From the NCBI GenBank assembly GCA_021234155.1, contig JAJEKV010000132.1:1740226-1804225 (forward strand): DNA of 64,000 bases, in the 5' to 3' direction. Both the position numbers and the translations under genes were made by a program. The stretch comes from Isoetes taiwanensis (lineage: Eukaryota; Streptophyta; Lycopodiopsida; Isoetales; Isoetaceae). This document shows positions 9,955 through 23,355 of the stretch, piece by piece (positions within the stretch are counted from its first letter, which is position 1; each line of letters starts with the position of its first letter). A model generated the notes under the pieces. That model worked only from the letters and a program-made list of their open reading frames with translations. It did no database searches and had not been told where the DNA came from.

Positions 9955-10708
9955 AAGGGCAAGACACAAAAACCACTAAGGAGAAGACAAACATGGTGAA
10001 AAAAAGTGGGGTGCCAAGGAACTTATCTTCTTTTGAGGGTGTAGTTTTGCTTTCAGGAGCACCATCACAGCTAGGACCATCAGTGGAAGAGTTAAATTTT
10101 TAACCAAAATCATGAAGCTGGCCAAGAGCTACAGATGTTGCTAGTAAATGCCCCTTTTCTCCCTCAACTGCTTTGTCAATGGCTTCCTTGTCCTTCAATT
10201 TGTACCATACTCCAAAAATGGCAGTTCCAGATGCAATGCAAGAAATGACGTTGAATCCAACTTAGTTTGCATTTGATTCGAAGCTTTGTGCCAATGCCGT
10301 GGATTATCACCCCTCAAACACAAAAATATAACCCTAGCAAATGGTATATCTCATTCTTTATGCCTCCGCTGGCTTTTCCATTCTTTCTATCGGCAATAAG
10401 ATATTTCTTCTTCTTTGGTCCATAGCTCATGCAAGCATTTTAGTTTCTTTGATTCCATTACTTCAAAAAGAGGTAACTCGTTCTCGCTCATTTTCTTTTT
10501 AAAATTGTTGAATGCGGTCTGCTTCACAAAGGAAATCTTTCTTTATTAAAGTAACTTCGTCACAACAGTAAAATAATCGTAAAATGCAGTTTAGTTTAGC
10601 TATTTCCGTTGCTTGACACAGCAAATCTAGTTTGTTATGCAGAATAGGATACCTGGAGAAAACGGATCTGATGCCCTCTGCTTCCGACGAGCCTTGAGGT
10701 TGGAACAA
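9955..10708 (-). pseudogene. Captured membrane-protein gene fragment, copy a
   Basis: The minus strand encodes broken pieces of the same protein seen more fully at 36.66-37.25 kb, including KKKMSENELPLFEVMESKKL and CIASGTAIFGVWYKLKDKEA. It ends exactly where the centre of a foldback element begins (TTTAATAAAAAATGAATAG, 10709). It is shifted and stop-containing here, so non-functional. Intron sequence is retained upstream of KKKMSEN, so this is a DNA-level capture and not a processed retrocopy. Confidence 0.6.
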
Positions 10709-11235
10709 CGGTTTAATAAAAAATGAATAGTTTATTATTGATTAAATGTCAATATATTTTATCTCATCAATAATAAATTATTCAATAGTTATTACTAAAC
10801 CAATAACTTTATATCGTTTAATTAATTTCAACCTAAAACTTTTCTTAAAGTATTTTTAAAAATGTAAAAGTTTGTAAATTGTGAAATTCTAATAATAGTT
10901 TTAAGTCAATCGCTAGTCAAACCATCAGGTTTCATTTAATTATCATGATTGCTAAATTTTGAATCTGTTAAATCGCTACAAATTGAAATTTTTATATTCT
11001 TGAAATGTCTAATTCTAAATAGATTCAAATGAAGATTAGTTTGGAGATCAAGTTTATTCTTTGATAACCATTATAGTTTTAATTGAAAGATAAACTTAAA
11101 TAATTTAAACTTATAAAAATTATAATAATCAAGAAGAATCAAACAAAATATATATTCTTATAATGGCGTGCTTGAAGTGTTATCTATTAAATCTGAATAA
11201 GTCCAAATTTTGTTGAATATATCATTTAATACAAA
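10709..11235. repeat. Right half of foldback element
   Basis: Closely matches 9425-9940, from TTTAATAAAAAATGAATAG to the GAATAAGTCCAAATTTTGTT end. Only the right arm is present, so this copy cannot fold alone. It forms a tandem unit of ~1.23 kb with the gene fragment that follows. Confidence 0.8.
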
Positions 11236-11244
11236 TATAGAATC

Positions 11245-11941
11245 AAAGGGCAAGACACAAAAACCACTAAGGAGAAGACGAACATAGTGAAAAGAAGTGG
11301 GGTGCTTTCAGGAGCACCATCACAGCTAGGACCATCAGTGGAAGAGTTAAATTTTTAACCAAAATCATGAAGCCGGCCAAGAGCTGCAGATGTTGCTAGT
11401 AAATGCCCCTGCTTTGTCAATGGCTTCCTTGTCCTTGTACCATACTCCAAAAATGGCAGTTCCAGATGCAATGCAAGACAGAAACGTTGGAATCCAACTT
11501 AGTTTGCATTTCAGATTCGAGCTTTGTGCCAATGCTGTGATTATCACCCCTTCAAACACAAAATATAACCCTAACAGCTGGTATATCTCATTCTTTATGC
11601 CTCCCTGGCTCATTTCCTTTCTTTCTATCCGCTGCGCGTATACTTCTTCTTTCTTGGTCCATAGCTCATCCAAGCATTTTAGTTTCTTTGATTCCATTAC
11701 TTCAAAAAGAGGTAACTCGTTCTCGCTCATTTTCTTTTTAAAACTGTTGAATGCGGTCTGCTTCACAAAGGAAATCTTTCTTTATTAAGGCGGTAACTCG
11801 TCACACAGAAAATAATCGAAAACAGTTTAGCTATTTCCGTTTTGTTGACATAAAGAATCTAGTTTGTTGGCGCGAGCAGGATACACCGGAAAAACGGATC
11901 TGATGCCCTCTGCTTCTGACGAGCCTTGAGCTTGGAACAGC
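11245..11941 (-). pseudogene. Captured membrane-protein gene fragment, copy b
   Basis: The best-preserved frame (11766-11365) reads MSENELPLFEVMESKKLKCL, DELWTKKEEVYAQRIERKEM, and a hydrophobic part GLYFVFEGVIITALAQSS then PTFLSCIASGTAIFGVWYK. It predicts a soluble charged N-terminal part and two membrane segments. I recognise this only as a plant-type two-helix membrane protein of unknown function. A short deletion removes sequence after FGVWYK relative to the 36.7-kb copy. Confidence 0.6.
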
Positions 11942-12455
11942 GGTTTAATAAAAAATGAATAGTTTATTATTGATTAAATGTCAATATATTTTATCTCATC
12001 AATAATAAATTATTCAATAGTTATTACTAAACCAATAACTTTATATCGTTTAATTAATTTCAACCTAAAACTTTTCTTAAAGTATTTTTAAAAATGTAAA
12101 AGTTTGTAAATTGTGAAATTCTAATAATAGTTTTTTAAGTCAATCGCTAGTCAAACCAGGTGTTTCATTTAATTATCATGATTGCTAAATTTTGAATCTG
12201 TTAAATCACTACAAATTGAAATTTTTATATTCTTGAAATGTCTAATTCTAAATAGATTCAAATGAAGATTAGTTTGAAGATCAAGTTTAATCTTTGATAA
12301 CTATTATAGTTTTAATTGAAACATAAACTTATATAATTTAAACTTTTAAAAATTATAACAATCAAGAAGAATCAAACAAAATATATATTCTTATAATGGC
12401 GCGCTTGAAGTGCTATCTATTAAATCTGAATAAGTCCAAATTTTGTTGAATATAT
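11942..12455. repeat. Right half of foldback element, third tandem copy
   Basis: Near-identical to 10709-11225. It ends around 12455 in AATATATCATTATGGCC, where the gene fragment of the two earlier units is absent. Confidence 0.8.
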
Positions 12456-12669
12456 CATTATGGCCAAAACTATAAGTATCAAAAAGATATCAATGACTAA
12501 TAGAGCATGTCTAATAAATCTCCATGATGTAAGTTTTTACTTACTGATCATCCGTTTGGTTCGCATTGTTACCCTGAATACGTTCCTACAAAAACCCATA
12601 AGCATGTCCTTCAAAAGTTTATTCCAAATAAATAACCAAGGGTGAATTCAAGTTGGTCTACCAGCTCTT

Positions 12670-12960
12670 ACCATCATAGAGATAGCTTCATTTAGTTGCA
12701 TTGCTTTTGCATGCAAAAGTTGATGCGAACGAGTATCTGATTCCTAAAATTTAACCATAAAATTGTGAGGAAAATATAACTAGCATATTCGATTTTTTAG
12801 GAAACATATTTACCACAACTTTCTCTCTGAGTCCTCCAATTTCAAGGTCTTTATTTTGAATTTGAAAATCCAGATCAGTGTGTTGCTTTTTTATTTCTCC
12901 AATTTCAAGGTCTCTCTTTCGAATTTGAAATATCATGCTGATGGCAGTATTGAAAAACAT
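12670..12960 (-). pseudogene. Exon fragments of a coiled-coil protein
   Basis: Minus strand 12950-12826 reads QIRKRDLEIGEIKKQHTDLD then FQIQNKDLEIGGLREKVV, a repeated heptad-like pattern, followed by a GT(AAATATG) donor. A second piece (about 12710-12670) reads HQLLHAKAMQLNEAISMM and ends at a GTAAGA donor, with an AG acceptor upstream. Two spliced exons of an unidentified host gene, probably captured by repeats, is the simplest reading. Confidence 0.35.
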
Positions 12961-13490
12961 AAAGCAAGACTGGTGGCTAAGGGTTTAAATCATAAATTTG
13001 GCCTTGATTATAGAGAAGTCTCCAGTGGCACGAATGTCTAGATTTAGGGCTCTTAGTGCTTTAGCAGCCAGCAGAATTTGGAATTTACATCAGTTAGATG
13101 TCAAGAATGCATTTGTTGATGGAGACTTGCATGAAGTCATTCATATGACACACAGCCACAAGGATTTACCCAGCCAGGAAATGACCATCTTGTATGCAAA
13201 CTAAAAAAGGGCCTTTATGGTTTGAAATGAACTCCAAGGTGTTGGTGCGAGACGATTACTATTTTTCTTCTTTTACAAGAAGAAAACCAGAAAACCATCG
13301 AAGTACAACAGAAGCTAATCTTAAAGCTCTTTGTACTGGAATATAGAAAATGATATGGCTGCTACACTTATTTCAAGATCTTCAAATTCCTAATACAATA
13401 GCTATCATACTTGTTGACAACTCAAGAGGCTATAGCATTGTCAAAGGTGGTCTGTTTTGTTTGAGAACAACCACAGTTGCCTATTGACAT
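12930..13490 (+). pseudogene. Ty1/copia reverse transcriptase fragment
   Basis: In order: ADGSIEKHKARLVAKGLN and DYREVSS, then LHQLDVKNAFVDGDLHEVIH, then CKLKKGLYGLK. These match the copia RT signatures KARLVAKG, MDVKNAFLHGDL and LKKALYGLKQ. The catalytic YVDD part is missing, because the sequence jumps to RNase H-like debris before the foldback repeat at 13.49 kb. Frame shifts occur after EVSS and YGLK. Confidence 0.85.
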
Positions 13491-13494
13491 GATG

Positions 13495-13877
13495 ACATAT
13501 TTAACAAAATTTGGACTTATTCAAATCTAATAAATGAACTTCAAGGATGCCATAATAATATTATATGTATTTTTAGCTCTTATTGATTTTAATAATTTAG
13601 ATTAAAAAATATGATACTTACTAAAGTTTAAAGTTGCTTTCTAAACTAATTCTCGGTTTCATCTATTTAGAATTAAATTTTCATCTAAGATAACTCTGTA
13701 TAATTAAAATACTATTCTTTTCAAAATATTTAAAGAAAGTTTTATATTGAAATTAATTAAATGATTACGTTTATGTTTAATAAAAAATGAATAGTTTATT
13801 ATTGATTAAATGTCAATATATTTTATCTCATCAATAATAAATTAATCAATAGTTATTACTAAACCAATAACTTTATA
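13495..13877. repeat. Left half of a foldback element, interrupted
   Basis: Matches 9141-9520. The sequence stops at ACTTTATAT (13877) and resumes at 21383 with CGTTTAATTAATTTC, the exact continuation in other copies. This defines the 7.5-kb insertion in between. Confidence 0.85.
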
Positions 13878-14589
13878 TTCTGGGAAGGGACTCGCAAGAG
13901 ACACAAAACCGGCGGATAGATAGGCTTGTCATTCATCACAGCAGCAGTATACAATGGTTTGAAGAATAGAGAGGGGTAGCCGACCATAGGAACAATATTG
14001 GACTACCCCGTAAAAAGAAATGTGTAACATGCAATATAGAAGGGTAATGGCGACAACTTCTCATCGGGATAAAAACCTGGCCCTTCCGGTTTTGAGGAAA
14101 ACCCTAATGAGAAATGGTCGCCAACAACCTTGAATGTTGGCTCGAAAACCAAGGAGATGGGTCGATGACCAACCCAAATATAGCAGACCCCGTAAGATGG
14201 CGTAAGCCTTGAATGTGTTGGCGCGGAGAACGTAAGGAGGTGGGTTGACGGCTAACACAAATATAGCAGGCCCCGTAAGACGGGCGGAAACCGCAGAAGC
14301 AACACAAAGAATCCCTAAAAACACCCGCAAATGGTGAGAGAAAAGCAAACTCATGCCCCACGAGCAGATGGGCGGAAGAGAGGAAGCAATGAGAATAGAA
14401 GAAGAGCTGCTGCGGAGAAGACGCCGATAACCAGCAAAAGAGGAAATGGCTCGATATATAGCTCGTCCCTTCCTAGAATGGCGCATCCGATGGCTCGGAT
14501 CGATGCTATTCCTCGAAAGGGACTCACAAGAGACACAAAACCCGGCCGACTACCCAAGGACTTCCTCAACTATAAGACGATGGCGTAAA

Positions 14590-15060
14590 AACCCGGAAGA
14601 AACAACACAAAGAACATTAAAACACCGTGGAATGGTTAGAGAAAATCCAACATGTAGCGTAAAAGAGAGCATCACCCAATAGGGTGGAGAACAAAGATCA
14701 CCAATGGGTGGAAAACAATTACGAAAAATATGGGCCACCCTCGAGGTGGAAATAAACAAAGATCACCGAGAACTCTAAAAACACCCGCGGAATGGTTAGA
14801 GAAAATCCAACATGGCTTTGCAAAAAGAGAGCATCACCCAATAGGGTGGAGAACAAAGAAGACTCCAATTGGAAAACAACCACATTTAAAAGAAATATGC
14901 GTCACCCTTGAGGTGGAAAATAGCATCACCCGCAGGGGGAGATAGCATCGCCCATGGGGTGGAGAAAAGCGTCACCAAACGGGTGGATAACAATCATGTA
15001 AAAAGAAATATGCGTCACCCTCGAGGTGGAAATAAACAGCATCAAGCCAAATAGTAGAAA
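14590..15060. repeat. Minisatellite with GGGTGGA motif
   Basis: Repeated GCATCACCCAATAGGGTGGA, CACCCTCGAGGTGGAAAT and GGAATGGTTAGAGAAAATCC blocks recur irregularly. CACCC...GGGTG pairs make many small hairpins. No coding potential is supported. Confidence 0.65.
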
Positions 15061-16434
15061 AGGATAAATGAAAATACAATGACGAGGGAAAGTGATGGAT
15101 TACAAATAAAGCTAGGGCCATATGTAGGGTCTGAAATACTAAAGCAAAAACAATAGTGGATATGATAAATGAACAAAAAACACAAGGACTACCAGAAGGG
15201 ACATGTTAGAAAAATAAAAATGCCTGTTGAAATGTAAAATATAAAAGAACGCCTAATGAGAGGGCCGAATGAATGGGCATGACGGTGAAAGCAAATATGA
15301 TGAAGAATGATAGCACAAGGTACAATGATATCCCTATGCACTATGAACAATGCACAATGCACAATGATAGCACAATTTACAGGGAAAAAAGATCTCAACA
15401 ACTAGCTAGAAAAGAATTCCCCAAGCCAGCTAGAATGAGGCAGGACTAGCACCCTATACAAAAATAGAATGTGGCCAAGATAATACCCCATGCACAATAA
15501 CTCAATATACGCCACATCTAGAGAAAGATAAGCATCAACAAGAAAAAATGATCCACTAGCAACCCATGTCACAAAATTGCAATGGAGGGCCAAACGCAAT
15601 AGGTGGCACATCCAGATACAACTAAAGAGCAAAATGCAAATGGTATATAAGGATAGTGCTGGAAAAAACGTAAACTGGACATAAGAACTTCCAGAACAGG
15701 GCGCCAAAACTGCAACTTGCCAAGAAATGAGGCTTAAGTTTGAAGAAAAGTAGCATGGCTATGCACAAGCAATGTATGTCAAAGGTAAGGTCAAAATCAA
15801 GGTGAGGTTATAGCCAAGAGAACGAGGGAAGGAAAGTCAAGAGCAGCGAGGTCCCAGTGGAGTGCTAGGAGGTTAGCCATATGGTAGAATGACGATGTAG
15901 AAGGACATATTGTAAGCAAAGCTAGTATCGTATAGATGGTCTGCAATAAGAAAGCCGACGAGGGAATGTACATGTTAAAGGAAATGAAAACACAATGAGT
16001 ACATAATGTGACATATTGTGAGCAAAGCTATTCACAGAAAGATAAGCCTACTGCGAATATGACAAAGTGGAGCTAACGAAAACAAAGAATCTCCCAAATC
16101 CATAAAATTGGTACACCTAGCAACATCCCCCATCACCCATGTTCAAGAATAGAGAATGCAACTTCGTGAAGCAACAAAACAATTGCGCTAAGAAAGTGAA
16201 CAAAGGACCCAACAAACACGAGAGCTTCCAGATGATCATGCCAAAAAAAAAAAAGAGAGGGAATCTTAAGCGCAACCCCAAATATTCAAATCCAAGTATA
16301 GGTCCCAAACCAAATACATAATATACATATAAGAATGTGAGCCACAAAGGACAAAGAGGTGGAAAACATGTCGCAAAATACTTTAATGGGACAGAAAAGG
16401 TCTCCAAAAAATTGAAATGGAACAACAATAGAAG

Positions 16435-16581
<147 letters not shown>

Positions 16582-17942
16582 TGGGAGAAGAAGGGAAGAG
16601 GGAACGCTATAGATGAGCCTTTCAAAGGGGAGCCATAGGTTGTGGAAAGGTGGAAGGGAGTGGAGAGCGAAGATGGCAGCAAGGTGAATCAAGGTCAAAT
16701 TGAAATCCCAAGTGCAAGATAGAACTCCAAGTCTAGAATGAGGAGAAGTGTGCTAACCCCTCCTGCGCATCCAACCAAAGATACCTGTAGAAAAACATTG
16801 AAGGAGCACCCTAGAGTTGAAAATGAATATTTGCAAACCCTAAATATCCTAGATTGGTGAGGTTGATGATACAAACCCACAAGCTATAGAAAAATAAAGA
16901 TATGCTTGAAATATAAAAATACCACAATAAATCCAGAAGAACGAAATAGATGCATTAATTTAATGGGTTGAGACATATAGTGTCAAAGAGAGGATCAATA
17001 TCAGAGAAGCAAGAGAGACGTAGATAATAAGGGTCAACTGAATATCTGTAAATGAGCATGCAGATAATAGAAGAGAAGAAGCTTGTTCAAATATGAGAGG
17101 ATAAAAAAATATAAGTTGGCAAGAGGAGCCCAGTTAAAGCTATCTATGATGAGAGGATAACAACATAAGTAGACGAGATGAGGCCTGTGAAAGCAAAGTC
17201 TGTACGAGGACTACAAGAGAAGAAGCATACGTTAGCGGGAATATTAGACTCAACCAACTAAAGCGAAAAACAAAATGAGTTAGCGGGAATATTAAACTTA
17301 ACCAAATGTATGTCAAAGGTGAGGGCAAAATCAAGGTGAGGTTATGGCCACGAGAACGAGGAAACGAAAGTCAAGAGCGGCGAGGTCCCATTGGAGTGCT
17401 AGGAGGTTAGCCATATGGTAGAATGACGACGTAGAAGGACATATTGGGAGCAAAGCCAGTGGCATACAGATGGTCTGCAATAAGAAAGCCAACGAGGGAA
17501 TGTACATGTTAAAGGAAATGAAAACACAATAAGTATGTAATATTACATATTGTGAGCCAAGCTATTCATGGAAAGAACCGACTGCGAATAAGACAAAGTG
17601 GAGCGAACGAAAACAAAGAATCTCCCAAATTCATAAAATTGGTACACCGCACAACATCCCCCGCCACCCATGTGCAAGAACAGAGAATGCAACTTCATGA
17701 AGCAACAAAAGAATTGCGCTAATAAAGTGAACAAAGGAACCAACAAACACTAGAGCTTCCGGATGATCATGCCAAAAAAGAAGAAAAAATCTGAAACACA
17801 ACCCCAAGTATCCAAATCCAAGTATAGATCCAAAACCAAAGACATAATATACCTATAAGAAATTGAAATAATAAAAGGACAAAAAGAGGTGGAAAACAAA
17901 AATACTTTAAGAGAAAATACTTTGAAACAACAATAGGGAAAT

Positions 17943-18109
<167 letters not shown>

Positions 18110-18635
18110 GGAGGCAAACCCCAGAAGAGGAAGTGGGGAGGTCGCTAGAGATGAGGGAATGGATCAAAGGGGCCAGTGTGACAAAAAGAACGGAGATGGT
18201 TATGGCAGGTTGTGTGTGGAAGGAAGAGGAGAGAGTGAAGACGGCGCAAGGTGAATCAAGGTCAAATCGAAATCCCAAGCTCAAGATAGAACTCCAAGTC
18301 GAGAATGAGGAGAAGTGCGCCAACCCTCCTCAAGATCCAACCAAAGATACCAGAGAAAATATTGAAGGAGCACCACTAGAGTTGAAATGAATATTTGCAA
18401 ACCCTAAATAGCTTGGATTAGTGAGGTTGAGGATACAAACCCACAAGCTATAGAAAAATAAAGATATGCTTTAAAGATAAAAATGCCACAATAAATCCAG
18501 AAGAACGAAATGGATGCATTAATCTAATGGGTTGAGACATAGGGTGTCAAATAGAGGATCAACATTAGAGAAGCAAGAGGGGCGTAGATAAGAAGGGTCA
18601 AATGAATATCTGTAAATGAGCATGCCGATAATAGA

Positions 18636-18668
18636 ATAGATAGATAGTAGTTTTAACGTCACGCCTTC
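18636..18668 (-). mobile_element. Severely 5'-truncated SINE 3' end
   Basis: Compared with tandem units 1 and 3, this unit carries TAGATAGATAGTAGTTTTAACG in place of a short GAAGAAGC stretch. Its minus strand is the motif GACGTTAAAA followed by (CTAT)n, the same 3' end seen at 23.36 kb. A SINE that inserted only its last ~20 bp plus tail fits. Confidence 0.4.
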
Positions 18669-19555
18669 AAATATGAGAGGATCAAAAAATATAAGTTGGT
18701 AAGAGGAGCGCAGTTAAAGCTATCGACGATGAGACGATAACAACATAAGTAGACGAGATGAGGTCCGTGAAATCGAAGTCCGCACGATGACTACAAGAGA
18801 AGAAGCATACGTTAGCGGGAATATGAAACTCAACCAACGAAAGCTAAAAATAAAATGGGTAGCGAGAATATAAAACTTAACCAACTAAAGCGAAAACCAA
18901 AATGGAGTGACAGGACCATGGCTTGAACCCTCATCCATAAGATGACAAACCTATACCCTAACACGTCAACCGTCTGTTATCTGTGCAAAATACAAAAAAC
19001 AATCGAAGGATTCCATCCGAAAAAACAACCCGGACCAGAGAGGCATGCGAGACAGTTTGGGAGCAAAGCCAGTGCCGTACAGATGGTCTGCAATAAGAAA
19101 GCCAACGAGGGAATGTACATGTTAAAGGAAATGAAAACACAATAAGTATGTAATGTTATAGATTGTGAGCCAAGCTATTCACGGAAAGAAAAGCCGACTG
19201 CGAATATGACAAAGTGGAGCTAACGAAAACAAAGAATCTCCCAAATGCATAAAATGGGTACACCGAACAACATCCCCCGTCACCCATGTTCAAGAACAAA
19301 GAAGCAACAAAAATAATTGTGCTAATAAAGTGAACAAAGGAACCAACAAACACGAAAGCATGATCGTGCTAAAACGAAGAAACAATCTGAAACACAACCC
19401 CAAATATTCCAATCCAAGTATAGGTGCAAAACCAAAGACATAATATACATATAAGAAATTTAGCCACAAAGGATAAAGAGGTGGGAAACATGTCGCAAAA
19501 TACTTTAATGGGACAGAAAGGTCGGGAAAAAATTTAAATGGAACGATAATAGAAG

Positions 19556-19700
<145 letters not shown>

Positions 19701-20899
19701 TTGTTGGAGGCAAACCCGAGAAGAGGAAGCCGGGATGTCGCTAGAGATGAGCCCTGGAAGTGATCAAAGTGGGTTGTGTGGACAAAAGAGGGGAGATGGT
19801 TATGGGCGGTGATGGGGCCAGTGGAAGGAAGAGGAGAGAGTGAAGACGGCAGCAAGGTGAATCAAGGTCAAATCGAAATCCCAAGCTCAAGATAGAACGC
19901 CAAGTCGAGAATGAGGAGAAGTGCATCAACTCCTCCCGCGCATCCAACCAGAGATACCTGTAGAAAAACATTGAAGGAGCACCACTAGAGTTGAAATGAA
20001 TATTTGCAAACCCTAAATATCTTGGATTGGTGAGGTCGAGGATACAAACCCACAAGCTATGGAAAAATAAAGATATACTTTAAAGATAAAAATGCCACAA
20101 TAAATCCAGAAGAACGAAATGGATGCAATAATCTAATGGGTTGAGACATAGGGTGTCAAATAGAGGATCAACATTAGAGAAGCAAGAGGGACGTAGATAA
20201 GAAGGGTCAAATGAATATCTGTAAATGAGCATGCAGATAATAGAATAGAAGAAGCTTGTGCAAATATGAGAGGATAAAAAATATAAGTTGGCAAGAGGAG
20301 CTCAGTTAAAGCTATCGATGATGAGAGGATAACAACATAAGTAGACGAGATGAGGCCCGTGAAAGCGAAGTCTGCACGATGACTACAAGAGAAGAAGCAT
20401 ACGTTAGCGGGAATATGAAACTCAACCAACTAAAGCTAAAAACAAAATGGGTTAGCGGGAGTATAAAACTTAACCAACTAAAGCGAAAACCAAAATGGAG
20501 TGACAGGGCCATGGCTCGAACCCTCATCCATAAGATGACAAACCTACACCCTAACATGGCAACCATCTGTTATCTGTGCAAAATACAAAAAACAATCGAA
20601 GGATTCCATCCAAAAAAACAACCCGGACCAGAGATGCATGCGAGACACGTTACTCCTTCAATTGACATGCAAAAATCAGCCAGCATGCACGAGGCAATTG
20701 GGGCAAGGAAGACGGTATCACACCTATAAAATGCATAGAAACTGGCCAAGCAGGATGAAGACTTCTCAGATGCTGGAGCTGCCCAATCTCTATGAATTGA
20801 TTCGATCCTGATGAATCCGCCCTGCATGCAACAAAATACTGCAAAGAAAGATACCAGGGCCGCCTTGAAACCATTGGTGTCCCTGTGAGGAAGTAACTC

Positions 20900-21235
20900 G
20901 TCTGCTATCTATGCAAAAAACGAAAACAACCGAGGAGTTCCAGCCGAAAAAAACAATCTAGGCTAGATGCATGCAACAAAAGCGACTCCTTCAATTGTCA
21001 TGCACAAATCAGCCAGCATTCACGAAGAAATTGCGCGAAGAAAGAATAAATCACGCCTCAGATTGTGAATCCTCTGCATCGCACGCAAAAAGCACAGAAA
21101 TTTCTTGCAAGAAACCATGAAAAAGAGCAAGCGAAAAAGGAAGGAAAGAGGAAGAGCAATCCCAAAGTGAAGAAAAGAGGAAGAGCAATCTAAAAAAGAA
21201 AAAGAAAAAGAGCAAATCTCCAAAGAGGAGAAAAG
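20900..21235. other. Purine-rich spacer without a gene
   Basis: Contains GAAAAAGAG-type repeats and a second copy of the CAAAAATCAGCCAGCATGCA block (20.67 and 21.00 kb). No coding sequence is supported. Confidence 0.5.
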
Positions 21236-21382
21236 AGGATGGATAGAGCCAAGGGAAGCAATGAGAATAGAAGAAGAGCTGTTGTGAGAAGACGCCGATA
21301 ACTAGTGCGAAAGAGGAAATGGCCTGATATAGTAGCTCGTCCCTTCCCAGAATGGCGATCTGATGGCTCGGATCGATGCTAT

Positions 21383-21659
21383 CGTTTAATTAATTTCAAC
21401 CTAAAACTTTTCTTAAAGTATTTCTAAAAATGTAAAAGTTTGTAAATTGTGAAAGTCTAATAGTTTTAAGTCAATCGCTAGTCAAACCATCAGGTTTCAT
21501 TTAATTATCATGATTGCTAAATTTTGAATCTGTTAAATCACTACAAATTGAAATTTTTATATTCTTGAAATGTCTAATTCTAAATAGATTCAAATGAAGA
21601 TTAGTTTGGAGATCAAGTTTATTCTTTGATAAGCATTATAGTTTTAATTGAAAGATAAA
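21383..21659. repeat. Continuation of the interrupted foldback repeat
   Basis: Resumes the foldback right arm broken at 13877, and is itself interrupted at 21660 by an LTR inserted after ATAAA. Confidence 0.85.
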
Positions 21660-23312
21660 TGTGACGTTCCAGGACAGTATACGGTCCCAAGACGTATGCT
21701 GTACTGCCTCGTCACGCGTACACGCCACTCCGACTGACGTGTACGCTGACGTGTAGCCAGGTGGGTATCCCTAGGGGGCAACTTGCAAGGAATATGTGCA
21801 ATTATTAATGTGCACATTTTCCAATGTACACATTAACATGGGCACACATTTCCATGTGGACACTTGATGCCAAGTGGGCCATACCCAAGTGTGCAATTAA
21901 TGTGCACATTTTCCAATGTACACATTAATGTGGGCACACATTTCCATGTGGGCACATTTTGCCACCTAGCCATTAAAGGCAAGTGGGCCCATTCCCAATT
22001 ATCCCACATGCCTAAAGGGGATAATTGGAAACCCTAGCCAACCCCCTTGTCTATTTAGGAAGGGAAACCCTAACTTGCCCATTTTTTCGTTTCTAGGGTT
22101 TTAGAGCTCGCTTTGGCTGCCCCAAGAGCCAAAACCGCCTCCCAAACTCTGCCTGAAAAGAATTGCACCATTAGTTTCCCTTTGATTCGAGCAAGCCAGC
22201 AGGATGGTCGAACCTGGTCGGAGGAGCCACTCAAGGATTTGGGTATTTGGCCAATTAAATAGTCTAAACCCTATTTCACCATAGAATCAGAGGGTTTAGC
22301 CTATTAAATTGCCCATAGCAACCCTCTAGATCTCTAGATACCAGCCTCTAACTAAAGAACCTAACTCTATGATATAGATTAGATACGCTTTTAGTTCTTC
22401 CGATGTATATGGATGATGTATCTCTATGAACTCCTTTGTATTGGGAAGGGGTAGAGACCCAAAGCTTGGTAGTAGATGCTCCTAGATTAGCCTCTCTAGT
22501 ACACCATAGTTTCGGGTCCGGTACAAGAACCACACCTGGTTGTGGGTGAAGGGGCCGACCGGGCTAAGAAGGAGGTTCCTCGCTCGATCCTTGAACGATC
22601 CCTCCGTGTGTGTAAGGCCCAGGGGGATCATTGTGACTAGGTCTAATGGCTTACCACTAAGTGCTGGTAAGGCATGGACTCCGACACCGTGAAGTGGTGT
22701 TCACTTTCCACCGGGTTCAGTCGAATACGGGCAAAGGGGCCCTCTAGTCACCTTGAATCGCCAGGTAGATCTCTGGAGGGAGTGATCCCTTCCCCGCCCC
22801 ATCGAACCTGGGGAGATGAAAACCCAAGAATAGCCCCTTTGGCTATGCATCCCTGGCTGGGCCAGTCCCAACACCTTCAGCCTACTCGCAGTGTGCGGGG
22901 GAGGGGGATGGAGTGGACAACCCAATGCCATGTTCTTATGCCAGCCCAATCCATTGTCATGATTTCGCTCGCAACTCTCGGAGACCCAAGCCGCCGGGCC
23001 GTCCCTTTGAGTCTGAGCCCTGGGTAGGATTCCCCTATGTATTGTGCTGATCACTGTCTATGCAGATGTGATGTACCACCCTCAGGGGTGGATATATGTG
23101 TTGCTCTTATATACTGACATGTATGTTTACGCTTCCGCAGCTAGGTAGGCCCTGAGGGAGACGTGGTAAAATGACCCCTTCACTCTTCCCACTGGAACCC
23201 GTCGCAGTTGCAGTGTCATGTGGAGGGCCCTGTATCGGCATGGAGCTGGTATAGGGGGAGAACTCCTGTTTGTATACAGTGAATGCACCGTATACGAGTA
23301 GGGGACGTCACA
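21660..23312 (+). mobile_element. LTR of the composite retrotransposon, solo-like
   Basis: Begins TGTGACGTTCC and ends GGGACGTCACA, with TG...CA ends. It is flanked on both sides by ATAAA (21655-21659 and 23313-23317), so by itself it looks like a solo LTR in a foldback repeat. A ~95-bp tandem duplication lies early in it (GTGCAATTA...CATGTGG(A/G)CAC at 21796 and 21891). It matches 34405-36262 end to end except for a MITE there. No primer-binding site follows it. Confidence 0.85.
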
Positions 23313-23355
23313 ATAAACTTATATAATTTAAACTTATAAAAATTATAACAATCAA
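23313..23355. repeat. Foldback repeat continuation after the LTR
   Basis: Reads ATAAACTTATATAATTTAAA onward, identical to other foldback copies, and stops where a SINE-like 3' tail begins. Confidence 0.8.
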
